A DNA stretch of 7,858 nucleotides from Anaerolineaceae bacterium (GCA_028714615.1 JAQTMA010000026.1:15340-23197); one strand, 5' to 3'; positions 1-6,326 are shown, counted from the stretch's first letter. A program made the numbers and translations. The notes: generated by a model from the sequence alone, not told the origin.

Positions 1-1175
1 AATAAGTCGTTTTGATTGATCGTCAAAACCTGGAATTCCACCTTAAGGGTCAAAGCCAGGATTGTTGCCGGGAGCGCTTTATCCGGCTCGTAGGCCTCTG
101 TGATGATTTGCTTTTCACGTAGTGAGTTTTCTATAATTTGTTCGTCAGATAGTAGTTCCTTGGCAAATTGATCCAAGGCTTTCATACGTAAAGACTGCAT
201 GATTTTCATCCGAAGTTGCTCGCGGTCTACTAGGTCAGGTGCGGGTTCGATCCGGTCGCCTCCGCCGCCGATAGCTTTCTCATTGGTTGCTGTCACAAGG
301 AATCCCAACGCCCCTTCAACCGATTGGATCGCGCCAGGCAGTACGTTTCCCTGTCGGCCAGGGAGATCGGCTTGTACGGGAAGCTCAAGCTTCTTTCCGG
401 GCCCAGGTGCGACCGTACCTGTTCTTGTAACCAGAAATCGGATGGGAGTATCACTCGGGCCAAGGACAACGCTTCCCTTTAAAACCTTGACTTCCTGGTC
501 AGTCAGGTTGGTGAACGTCACCACGCCTGAGGATACCTGCGTAGGAACCGGTACCTTCCCGGTAGTTGCTATATGATCATCGCTTTGCAGGATCAGCGTT
601 TTTATGACAGCAGGAATTGCACCCGATAAGTGCACATCTTTCTCGGCTGGATCTGCCCGGATAATCAAATCGACCTTTTGCGAGACCGCGCGTTCTGGTA
701 GATCGATTTGGGCTGACGGCAAAAACGCAGTGACTAATGCCAGGACTGCCAGCAACCTTAGAACAAAAAACGCCAGCCGCACTCCTTTCTGGTACACCCA
801 AGATGGTTTCCCAAATTGAAGGTCATTGAGATGATCGCGCATGTCCAGAAGCGGATGGGGATGCCTTTCAAAGCGTGGTTTTCCGGAACGTCCAACCCGC
901 CATACGGAACGCCTGGCTTGCTCCACTTTTTGAAATGCGGGGATGCCAGCGCTCCGGGCTTGTGCTCTGATTGTATGGCTACGCGCAATCAACGCAATCT
1001 GGATGCCCATCGCATCTGCATGCCTCCTTATAAGCACCAGATTTATCCTGCTCATGCCCTGAACAGCATCTTCTGGCCAGATGAAGAGCAGGCGCGATAC
1101 ATGCGTTAAGTCCATTTTGTCGCATACCGAGGCAGCATCCTCATAATTCTCGAGTTCAATGATTTGTGCATTCAT
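1..1175 (-). CDS. Membrane-anchored baseplate J/gp47-like protein (3' end beyond left edge)
   Basis: An uninterrupted minus-strand frame runs from ATG at 1175-1173 off the left edge, giving 391 visible residues. It is the first usable start after an in-frame TGA at 1244-1242, and no ATG, GTG or TTG lies between them. Residues 1-92 form a small alpha/beta-looking domain (LLFIWP near 29-34, RRHADAMGIQIALIAR 50-65, AGIPAF 76-81). A basic stretch precedes one hydrophobic segment at about 132-152. After it comes a beta-rich region with SGVVTFTNLTDQ, a GNVLPGAI turn (276-283) and a GGGGD motif (303-307), then a charged, probably helical part. The VTFTN, GNVxxGxI and GGGxD pattern is what leads annotators to call Chloroflexota proteins of this layout 'baseplate J/gp47 family'. 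I infer a cytoplasmic N-terminus and an exported C-terminal part. The true role is unknown, and no phage or contractile-injection genes are next to it. The Shine-Dalgarno is weak (GGAAA about 7 bases before the ATG). Confidence 0.8.
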   Translation of the reverse strand, partial: MNAQIIELENYEDAASVCDKMDLTHVSRLLFIWPEDAVQGMSRINLVLIRRHADAMGIQIALIARSHTIRAQARSAGIPAFQKVEQARRSVWRVGRSGKPRFERHPHPLLDMRDHLNDLQFGKPSWVYQKGVRLAFFVLRLLAVLALVTAFLPSAQIDLPERAVSQKVDLIIRADPAEKDVHLSGAIPAVIKTLILQSDDHIATTGKVPVPTQVSSGVVTFTNLTDQEVKVLKGSVVLGPSDTPIRFLVTRTGTVAPGPGKKLELPVQADLPGRQGNVLPGAIQSVEGALGFLVTATNEKAIGGGGDRIEPAPDLVDREQLRMKIMQSLRMKALDQFAKELLSDEQIIENSLREKQIITEAYEPDKALPATILALTLKVEFQVLTINQNDL

Positions 1176-1182
1176 TTTCGCG

Positions 1183-1223
1183 GTTTCCGCATGGTCCGGA
1201 TCTTTGGGGATCTCCGTGGAAAC
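1183..1223 (-). promoter_or_regulatory. Possible leader hairpin before the J-like gene
   Basis: GTTTCC and GGAAAC arms (plus-strand coordinates 1183-1188 and 1218-1223) are perfect complements. They enclose an inner GATC-CCCAAA-GATC repeat. On the minus-strand transcript the 3' arm, GCGGAAAC, contains the only Shine-Dalgarno-like bases before the ATG at 1175, so folding could hide the ribosome site. The stem is short and the loop long, so this is tentative. Confidence 0.3.
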
Positions 1224-1237
1224 ATCTATAGGTATTT

Positions 1238-1265
1238 GGGTTCACTCCGGCTGAGCTACGGGGTC
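1238..1265 (-). other. tRNA-5'-end-like fragment
   Basis: The minus strand reads GACCCCG then TAGCTCAGCCGGA, which looks like a tRNA acceptor strand followed by U8-A9 and a D-arm; GCTC can pair with GAGT. After this the sequence leaves the tRNA pattern: there is no anticodon arm, T-arm or matching 3' acceptor strand. It is either a relic of a tRNA end or chance similarity in the leader of the J-like gene. It is not annotated as a tRNA gene. Confidence 0.3.
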
Positions 1266-1271
1266 ATTATA
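1266..1271 (-). promoter_or_regulatory. Candidate -10 box for the J-like gene
   Basis: The minus strand has an exact TATAAT, about 90 bases before the J-like start codon. The -35 position is poor (GAGAAA at 17-base spacing, plus-strand 1289-1294), so the promoter would be weak or activator-dependent. It overlaps the -35 side of the opposing promoter, so the two may compete. Confidence 0.4.
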
Positions 1272-1282
1272 CAGCATGTTCT

Positions 1283-1311
1283 TTGACATTTCTCTCATAA
1301 TCACGTATCAT
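1283..1311 (+). promoter_or_regulatory. Sigma70-type promoter for the fructokinase gene
   Basis: TTGACA at 1283-1288 matches the -35 consensus exactly. It is followed after 17 bases by TATCAT at 1306-1311, five of six matches to TATAAT. Transcription would start near 1318, giving a leader of roughly 190 bases before the ATG at 1510. Strength and spacing make this the best promoter in the window. Confidence 0.65.
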
Positions 1312-1320
1312 CAACCACGT

Positions 1321-1338
1321 TGAAGCGCTTGACCTTCA
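1321..1338 (+). promoter_or_regulatory. Candidate LacI-type operator / small hairpin at transcript start
   Basis: AAGCGCTT (1324-1331) is a perfect 8-base palindrome and fits the AAnCGnTT core of many LacI-family operators. The flanks (TTG on the left, GAC on the right) are only partly symmetric. It sits just downstream of the predicted start point near 1318, where a repressor could block initiation. The same stretch can also form a small TGAAG/CTTCA stem. No regulator gene is in the window, so this is inference from position and core match. Confidence 0.3.
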
Positions 1339-1399
1339 TGGATTGTTTCCAACCCATCGATTCCTATTGAGCAACGTTTGATCGAACGGGCTGGATTGA

Positions 1400-1417
1400 T
1401 CCACCAGAAAAGGTGGA
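1400..1417 (+). repeat. 6-bp inverted repeat in the fructokinase leader
   Basis: TCCACC (1400-1405) and GGTGGA (1412-1417) are perfect complements around the loop AGAAAA. It lies about 90 bases before the fructokinase start and has no U-run after it, so it is not a classic terminator. It could be a leader hairpin or the decayed end of a mobile element; neither is shown. Confidence 0.35.
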
Positions 1418-1509
1418 CACGTTTTCCGGAATGGACCGGGATGTGGAGCTAGCGTAGTTCCTGGATGAGTTCTTCCTGTGATGCGCATGTGGTTCGAAGG
1501 AGTTTATGA

Positions 1510-2406
1510 ATGCCTTTCTTCGGTGGGGTTGAAGCAGGGGGAACCAAATTCATTTGTATCACCGGCAAGGGTCCGAACGATATCATTGCACGAGAGCGCA
1601 TCCCCACCACTTCTCCTGAGGAAACTCTGGGGAAGGTGATTGGTTTCTTTCGGAAACAGGCTGGCAGGCAACCCCTCAAAGCCATCGGCGTCGGTAGTTT
1701 CGGCCCCGTCGACCTGTCTCACACTTCACCCACCTATGGATTCATTACGTCAACCCCAAAGCCCGGGTGGGCGAACACGGATGTGGTTGGCGCTCTTCAA
1801 CGCGCTCTTGAAATTCCAATTGCCATTGATACAGACGTTAATGCTGCCGGGATCGGAGAATGGACCTGGGGAGCAGCCCGCGGCTTAGACCAATTTGTTT
1901 ATCTCACGATTGGCACGGGTATCGGAGGAAGCTGTATAATCAGCGGCTCTCCCATCCACGGTCTAGTGCATCCCGAGATGGGACACATGCACTTACCACA
2001 TGATTGGCAGGCTGACCCATTTCTAGGCGCATGCCCGTACCATGGAGATTGCTTCGAGGGTTTAGCGTCTGGCCCGGCGCTACATCAGCGCTGGGGTGTG
2101 CCTGCCGAACAGCTTCCTCCGCATCACCCTGCGTGGTCTTTGGAAGCCGAACATATTACTCAGGCACTTTCCATCCTTGTCTGTGTCCTTTCCCCGCAGC
2201 GGCTTATCCTGGGAGGGGGCGTCATGCAGCATGCTGACCTTTTCCCGGCTATTCGTTTACGCCTGCCAGAGCTGCTCAATGGGTATGTCCAATCTCCCGC
2301 TATCCTCGAGCATATCGACCAATACATCGTCCCACCCGGTCTGGGAGCACAAGCAGGGGTGTTGGGCGCCTTGGCGCTGGCAGTCCAAATTTGCAATAGG
2401 ACTTAA
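1510..2406 (+). CDS. ROK-family fructokinase
   Basis: This 298-residue cytoplasmic sugar kinase of the ROK family probably makes fructose-6-phosphate from fructose and ATP. The N-terminal phosphate-binding loop is GGVEAGGTKF (residues 5-14). The expected catalytic aspartate is D109 in DTDVNAA, and a glycine-rich loop, TIGTGIGG, lies at 133-140. The zinc site typical of the fructokinase branch is complete: H159 in HPEMGH, then C175, H178 and C181 in CPYHGDC, followed by EGLASGPA. GGIEAGGTK-type N-termini, PTTSPEET and CPYHGDC are features of Bacillus YdhR/GmuE-like fructokinases rather than glucokinases or NagC-type regulators; there is no N-terminal HTH. Length is normal. The start is fixed by AAGGAG (1497-1502), 7 bases upstream. 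An overlapping ATG at 1506 is out of frame and soon ends. The exact sugar (fructose versus mannose) cannot be read from sequence. Confidence 0.9.
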   Translation: MPFFGGVEAGGTKFICITGKGPNDIIARERIPTTSPEETLGKVIGFFRKQAGRQPLKAIGVGSFGPVDLSHTSPTYGFITSTPKPGWANTDVVGALQRALEIPIAIDTDVNAAGIGEWTWGAARGLDQFVYLTIGTGIGGSCIISGSPIHGLVHPEMGHMHLPHDWQADPFLGACPYHGDCFEGLASGPALHQRWGVPAEQLPPHHPAWSLEAEHITQALSILVCVLSPQRLILGGGVMQHADLFPAIRLRLPELLNGYVQSPAILEHIDQYIVPPGLGAQAGVLGALALAVQICNRT

Positions 2407-2418
2407 TTCATCTATAAT
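2391..2418 (+). promoter_or_regulatory. Candidate promoter for mntH-usp
   Basis: An exact TATAAT (2413-2418) has TTGCAA (2391-2396, four of six matches) 16 bases upstream. It overlaps the fructokinase stop codon region and would start transcription near 2425, about 30 bases before the mntH ATG. This suggests mntH-usp can be transcribed independently of the kinase. No clear MntR or Fur box was recognised. Confidence 0.45.
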
Positions 2419-2454
2419 TGATCGTGGAGTTTTGCTAATCTGAAGGGGAACGTG

Positions 2455-3762
2455 ATGGCAGATCATAAAATCGAACCCTCCCTCCATAGCGGAGACGCCA
2501 GCACGGTTAGCCAGGCCAATGAAATCTTATCTGGCCGGAGTAAAAAGAAAGGGTTAGCTCGCCTGCTACCCTTCCTGGGGCCTGCGTTCATCGCCAGCGT
2601 GGCTTATATGGATCCGGGCAACTTCGCTACGAATATCCAGGGGGGTGCTAAGTTTGGCTACATGCTGCTTTGGGTCATCGTCGCCAGTAATCTGATGGCG
2701 ATGTTGATCCAGTCCCTCTCTGCCAAGCTCGGGATCGCCACCGGGAAGAATCTAGCCGAGCAATGCCGCGAGCATTTCCCTCACTGGGTCGTCTGGCTCA
2801 TGTGGGCTTTGATGGAAGTGGTGGCTATGGCGACCGACCTGGCAGAGTTTTTGGGGGCTGCTTTGGGTTTTAACTTGTTATTCGGTATCCCACTTTGGGT
2901 AGCCGGAATTTTGACCGCGATCGCCACTTTTCTCATTCTCGCCCTGGAGCGTTACGGTTTTCGGCCAATCGAAGCCGTCATCACTAGCCTGGTGAGCGTT
3001 GTCGCCGTTAGCTATCTAATTGAAACCATCCTGGATAAACCGAATTGGGGCCAGGTAGCCTATCACGCCATCATCCCACATTTCTCCGGTCCGGAAAGCA
3101 TCCTCATCGCAACCGGTATCCTGGGCGCTACGGTCATGCCTCACGCCATCTTCCTGCATTCAGCGTTGACCCAAGGCCGGATTGTGGTGGATGATCCAAA
3201 CCAACTGCGCCGTCTATTTCGATTTGAGATCATCGACGTGCTCATTGCGATGGGATTGGCCAGCATCATCAACATGGCTATGCTCATCATGGCCGCCTCC
3301 ACTTTCTTCAACCAGGGGTTAACCACCATCGGAACCATCCAGGAAGCCCACCGTACCCTGGAACCTCTGCTTGGTCGTGCCGCTAGTTGGGTTTTCGCAA
3401 TCTCCCTCCTCGCTTCTGGCCTTTCTTCGTCATCCGTGGGGACGATGGCTGGGCAGGTGATCATGCAGGGTTTCTTGCACCAGCACATCGCGGTCTGGTT
3501 GCGCCGGGTGGTCACGATTATCCCCTCACTGATCGTGATTGTCGTAGGGTTCGATCCCACTCGCACCCTCGTCATCAGCCAGGTAGTGCTCAGTTTTGGC
3601 CTGCCATTCGCCATCATCCCCCTGGTGATGTTTACCAGCCGCAAGAAGCTGATGGGAGTGCTGGTCAATAAAAAGGTGACCACTATAATGGCGGGTACCA
3701 TCTCCGCCTTGATCGTATTCTTGAATGTCTACCTTCTTGTTCAGACCTTTGCCGGAGGATAA
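2455..3762 (+). CDS. mntH: Nramp-family Mn2+/divalent metal transporter
   Basis: This is a proton-coupled importer of Mn2+ (often also Fe2+) in the cytoplasmic membrane. It has 435 residues, usual for the family, and many hydrophobic segments consistent with an 11-helix LeuT-like fold. The metal-site motifs are present: DPGN (residues 53-56) in the first helix, and ATVMPHAIFLHSALTQGR around 225-242, with the MPH methionine at 228 that favours soft transition metals over Mg2+. GLSSSSVGTMAGQVIMQGF (about 322-340) is another conserved Nramp stretch. The hydrophilic N-terminal tail (about 35 residues) is longer than in E. coli MntH. I chose ATG 2455 over GTG 2452 because AAGGGG (2443-2448) is 6 bases before the ATG but only 3 before the GTG. 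The stop is 3 bases from the next gene, so co-translation is likely. Confidence 0.93.
   Translation: MADHKIEPSLHSGDASTVSQANEILSGRSKKKGLARLLPFLGPAFIASVAYMDPGNFATNIQGGAKFGYMLLWVIVASNLMAMLIQSLSAKLGIATGKNLAEQCREHFPHWVVWLMWALMEVVAMATDLAEFLGAALGFNLLFGIPLWVAGILTAIATFLILALERYGFRPIEAVITSLVSVVAVSYLIETILDKPNWGQVAYHAIIPHFSGPESILIATGILGATVMPHAIFLHSALTQGRIVVDDPNQLRRLFRFEIIDVLIAMGLASIINMAMLIMAASTFFNQGLTTIGTIQEAHRTLEPLLGRAASWVFAISLLASGLSSSSVGTMAGQVIMQGFLHQHIAVWLRRVVTIIPSLIVIVVGFDPTRTLVISQVVLSFGLPFAIIPLVMFTSRKKLMGVLVNKKVTTIMAGTISALIVFLNVYLLVQTFAGG
3754..3758 (+). promoter_or_regulatory. Ribosome binding site of usp inside mntH
   Basis: GGAGG lies within the last codons of mntH, 7 bases before the ATG at 3766. 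It fixes the usp start and implies that ribosomes finishing mntH can reinitiate on usp. Confidence 0.75.
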
Positions 3763-3765
3763 ACC

Positions 3766-4668
3766 ATGTTCAAACATATTTTGGTGCCTCTGGATGGATC
3801 GCGATTGGCTGAAGCTGCACTGCCGCCAGCGGCATCGTTGGCTGGTCTTCTGCACGCTAATGTCACCTTGATCCACGTCATCGAGGAGCACGCTCCCGAA
3901 CAGGTCCATGGAGAACGTCATCTGACTGGAGAAGATGAAGCCTGTAACTACCTCAGCGAGATCGCCGGTAAAGCTTTCCCTTCTGGCGTTAAGGTCGACC
4001 AACACGTCCATCCATCAGGTGTGAAGGATGTAGCTCGTTCGATTGTCGATCATTCCAGCGAGTTCGAACCAGACCTGATCGTCATGTGCACTCATGGACG
4101 TGGCGGCTTACGAAATCTCTTGGTCGGCAGTATCGCCCAACAGGTGATCGGTGGGGGGAATACGCCGGTCCTGCTTATTCACCCCGAAGAAGATAACCCC
4201 GTTAATTTCTCCTGCCAGCACATCTTAGTCCCATTGGATACCAAGCCGGCTCATGAACAAGGGTTACGCGTGGCTTTCGGGCTGGCCCAAGCCTGTTCTG
4301 CTACCCTGATTCTATTAACGGTGGTCCCAACCTTAGGGACGCTCAGCGGTGAGAATGCCGCGACGGGTAGGTTGATGCCGGTCGCCATGAGCGCCTTGCT
4401 GGATATAAACCAGGAGTCCGCCGAGAGCTATCTACTCCATAAGGTGAGCGACCTTCAAGGATCCGGCATTTCCATCTCGACTGAAGTGTGGCGCGGAGAC
4501 GCAGCAAGTACGATCGCCGAGGTTTCCAGGAAGATTACTGCCGGACTCATAGTCCTCGGCACGCATGGGAAAGCCGGGAGCAAAGCCTTCTGGTCGGGGA
4601 GTGTCGCTCCAAAACTTCCAGGGCTCACCCGGGTGCCGTTGTTGTTCGTTCCGCTAAAACCCAATTAA
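3766..4668 (+). CDS. Tandem-domain universal stress protein (UspA family)
   Basis: This soluble protein of 300 residues carries two Usp domains in one chain. Domain 1 (about 1-139) starts FKHILVPLDGS and ends with the nucleotide-binding pattern GRGG...VGS (111-122) before PVLLIHP. Domain 2 (about 149-298) starts CQHILVPLDTKPA and ends with GKAG...SGS (268-279) before PLLFVPL. Both keep the G-x2-G-x9-G-S spacing of ATP-binding Usp proteins, although the domain 2 start (DTKP instead of DGS) is diverged. Known family roles are ATP or cAMP binding and stress survival; the partner here is unknown. Because it follows mntH by 3 bases, and Nramp-Usp fusion proteins exist in other bacteria, I infer a role tied to metal transport or metal/oxidative stress. 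It ends 16 bases from the convergent transaldolase gene. Confidence 0.9.
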   Translation: MFKHILVPLDGSRLAEAALPPAASLAGLLHANVTLIHVIEEHAPEQVHGERHLTGEDEACNYLSEIAGKAFPSGVKVDQHVHPSGVKDVARSIVDHSSEFEPDLIVMCTHGRGGLRNLLVGSIAQQVIGGGNTPVLLIHPEEDNPVNFSCQHILVPLDTKPAHEQGLRVAFGLAQACSATLILLTVVPTLGTLSGENAATGRLMPVAMSALLDINQESAESYLLHKVSDLQGSGISISTEVWRGDAASTIAEVSRKITAGLIVLGTHGKAGSKAFWSGSVAPKLPGLTRVPLLFVPLKPN

Positions 4669-4684
4669 CGCAACAGTTCCTTTT
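4669..4684. other. 16-base convergent gap without a recognisable terminator
   Basis: The usp stop (4666-4668, plus) and transaldolase stop (4687-4685, minus) face each other across 16 bases. The gap contains CCTTTT but no stem before it in either direction. The two transcripts therefore probably overlap at their 3' ends, or end by factor-dependent means. Confidence 0.5.
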
Positions 4685-5854
4685 TCAATTCTTCTGCTCT
4701 CGCGAGCTCGTTGCCTGTACCGGTACTGGCTGCTCGATCGCCCGGGCGCGCCTCTCGTCTATGGTTTTCAGCAAAGCCGTAAATGCATCTGAAAATGCTT
4801 TCACACCTTCTTCTTCCAGCTCCTGGGTCACGTCCTGCATCGATATACCGAGAGTTTCTAATTCGGCAAGATCGGATTGCGCCTGTGGCAGGTCTTCCGT
4901 GAGGGTAATGCGGGCGCGGCCGTGCTCTCGAAAAGCATCCAAAGTCTGGGGTGGCACGGTATTGACCGTATCCGGTCCGATAAGCTCTTCTATGTAGATC
5001 ACATCCCTGTAAATCGGGTTCTTCGTGCTGGTTGAAGCCCACAAGGGTCGTTGGAGTCGAGCGCCGGTTGCTTTCAATTGCTGGAAACGATCGCTGCCGA
5101 AGGTGGTCAGGAAGTTTGCATAAGCCTGCTTTGCGTTAGCGATGGCGGCTTTCCCCAATAATTGGCTCGCTATCCCGGTGTGTGCATCCTCTGCCTGAAT
5201 GATTTTCCCCAGGCGTTGATCCACTTTTGAATCCACTCGGGATACGAAGAAGGATGCGACCGATGCAATTCTGTCAATCGGTTTCCCGGCGCTCACCCGT
5301 TCCTCCAACCCGCATAAATATGCCTCGGTGACTTCAGCGTATCGCTCGAGCGAGAAGATCAGCGTCACATTGACGTTGATTCCTGCGGCAATGGTCTGTT
5401 GGATGGCCGGGATGCCCTCCCTGGTTGCGGGAATCTTGATCATCACATTCGGGCGATTGACCAGTTGCCACAGCCGTTGAGCCTCGTCCACCGTTTCAGC
5501 GGTCGACCGTGCCAGGTAAGGGCTAACTTCGATGCTCACATACCCATCGCCAGCCTTGGTACGCTCGTACAGGGGCGCAAAGAGATCAGCGGCCGCTCGG
5601 ATATCTTCGACCGCCAGTTGGTAAAAGATCTTTTCGGCCGGCCACCCAGCCCAGGCCATCGGCAACAATGCATCATCGTAATCGCTGGATTTTGCAATAG
5701 CATTATTGAAAATGCTCGGGTTTGACGTGATCCCTCGGATTTCTCCAGCTTGAATCAAGGCAGCCAGCTCACCATTTTTCAGCAGGCGGCGTTGGATATT
5801 GTCGTACCACAATGATTGGCCTAACCCTTGTAGTTTTTGAATCTCACTCACCAT
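4685..5854 (-). CDS. tal: Transaldolase
   Basis: Transaldolase moves a dihydroxyacetone unit from sedoheptulose-7-phosphate to glyceraldehyde-3-phosphate, giving erythrose-4-phosphate and fructose-6-phosphate. The 389-residue product fits the long single-domain class common in actinobacteria and cyanobacteria. Visible family elements: WYDN (16-19) with the expected catalytic Asp at 18, GITSNPSIF (41-49), SIEVSP (107-112, Glu109), IKIPATREG (139-147) with Schiff-base Lys140, NVNVTLIFS (161-169), SFFVSRVD (201-208) and ASTSTKNPIYRD...ELIGPDTVNT. The frame is open upstream to 5989 but that part overlaps rpiB and has no family likeness. ATG 5854 is preceded by GGAGGT (5863-5858), which settles the start. 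It lies 16 bases after rpiB as the last gene of the operon. The final 20 residues or so are a variable polar tail. Confidence 0.93.
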   Translation of the reverse strand: MVSEIQKLQGLGQSLWYDNIQRRLLKNGELAALIQAGEIRGITSNPSIFNNAIAKSSDYDDALLPMAWAGWPAEKIFYQLAVEDIRAAADLFAPLYERTKAGDGYVSIEVSPYLARSTAETVDEAQRLWQLVNRPNVMIKIPATREGIPAIQQTIAAGINVNVTLIFSLERYAEVTEAYLCGLEERVSAGKPIDRIASVASFFVSRVDSKVDQRLGKIIQAEDAHTGIASQLLGKAAIANAKQAYANFLTTFGSDRFQQLKATGARLQRPLWASTSTKNPIYRDVIYIEELIGPDTVNTVPPQTLDAFREHGRARITLTEDLPQAQSDLAELETLGISMQDVTQELEEEGVKAFSDAFTALLKTIDERRARAIEQPVPVQATSSREQKN

Positions 5855-5857
5855 ACT

Positions 5858-5863
5858 ACCTCC
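5858..5863 (-). promoter_or_regulatory. Ribosome binding site of tal
   Basis: GGAGGT on the minus strand lies in the 16-base gap between the rpiB stop and the tal ATG. Spacing is short (3-4 bases), but the match is strong and it rules out the 45-residue upstream extension. Confidence 0.7.
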
Positions 5864-5870
5864 ATCGGTA

Positions 5871-6326
5871 TTAATCTCCCAGGTAATTCGATTCGATCTT
5901 GTGAATCTTCTTGACTCTACGTAAGTGTCGTTCCTGACTGGAGAATTTTGCACCCAGAAACGCCTGCACCAGGGTTCTCGCCACCTCAACCCCTACGATC
6001 CTGGCGCCAAGGCACAACACGTTCATCGCATCGTGTTCCACTCCCTGGGCGGCTGAATAAGTATCGTGCGCGACCGAGGCATAGATCCCCTTCATTTTGT
6101 TGGCTGCCATGCACGCTCCAACGCCCGAACCGCACACCAGAATGCCACGCTCGGCCTTTCCAGAAAGGATGACCTGGCCTACCTTTTCGGCATAATCCGG
6201 GTAATCCACGCTCACTTCGCTGGAAGTGCCCAGGTCGATTGCTTCGTGTCCGGCGGCCCTGACGGTATCGATTACAGTCTGCTTGAGAGGATAACCCGCA
6301 TGGTCTGCAGCAATGGCGATGATCAT
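5871..6326 (-). CDS. rpiB: Ribose-5-phosphate isomerase B
   Basis: RpiB interconverts ribose-5-phosphate and ribulose-5-phosphate in the cytoplasm. The 151-residue protein has the RpiB/LacAB fold markers: ADHAG (residues 7-11), DLGT (31-34), VDYPDYA (40-46), GILVCGSGVG (61-70) with catalytic Cys65 and Ser67 where E. coli RpiB has Thr, VEHDAMNVLCLGARI (96-110) with His98, and a basic end (RHLRRVKKI, 133-141) that contacts phosphate in the family. Asp99 replaces the Asn next to the catalytic His in E. coli; I know EHD-MNVLCLGAR as a common variant, so activity is expected. LacA/LacB subunits are excluded by the single gene and context. Its ATG (6326-6324) overlaps the transketolase stop as ATGA, with only a weak GGGA site upstream, so translational coupling is likely. 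Confidence 0.95.
   Translation of the reverse strand: MIIAIAADHAGYPLKQTVIDTVRAAGHEAIDLGTSSEVSVDYPDYAEKVGQVILSGKAERGILVCGSGVGACMAANKMKGIYASVAHDTYSAAQGVEHDAMNVLCLGARIVGVEVARTLVQAFLGAKFSSQERHLRRVKKIHKIESNYLGD

Larger units (their letters stand above)
1176..1509. other. Divergent intergenic control region, no gene
   Basis: About 330 bases separate the start of the J-like gene (minus) from the start of the fructokinase gene (plus). I find no protein-coding frame with family resemblance on either strand. The region holds a near-consensus sigma70-type promoter facing right, a consensus -10 hexamer facing left, an AAGCGCTT palindrome at the predicted right-hand transcript start, a tRNA-like stretch, and hairpins in both leaders. 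These are listed separately. Confidence 0.75.

Noticed and set aside
199..576. Plus-strand open frame of 125 codons
   Set aside because: It lies antisense to the J-like gene, is rich in Ser/Pro/Arg as expected for a shadow frame, and has no family likeness.
816..1109. Plus-strand open frame of 97 codons
   Set aside because: Antisense to the N-terminal domain of the J-like gene, whose minus-strand frame shows clear domain structure.
3141..3701. Minus-strand open frame of 186 codons within mntH
   Set aside because: Long but fully antisense to conserved Nramp helices; its composition (Met/Arg/Thr-rich) is a by-product of hydrophobic codons on the other strand.
3526..4011. Minus-strand open frame of 161 codons across the mntH-usp junction
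   Set aside because: Antisense to two well-supported genes and lacks a plausible ribosome site or family match.
4665..5042. Alternative minus-strand frame ending ELARAEELKKELLR, a natural-looking helical tail, as a sign of a frameshift in tal
   Set aside because: The main frame stays intact through conserved transaldolase motifs to a normal length, and the variable tail gives no evidence that a frameshift happened.
5855..5989. 45-residue N-terminal extension of transaldolase
   Set aside because: It overlaps the conserved end of rpiB in another frame, lacks transaldolase likeness, and ATG 5854 has a strong ribosome site.
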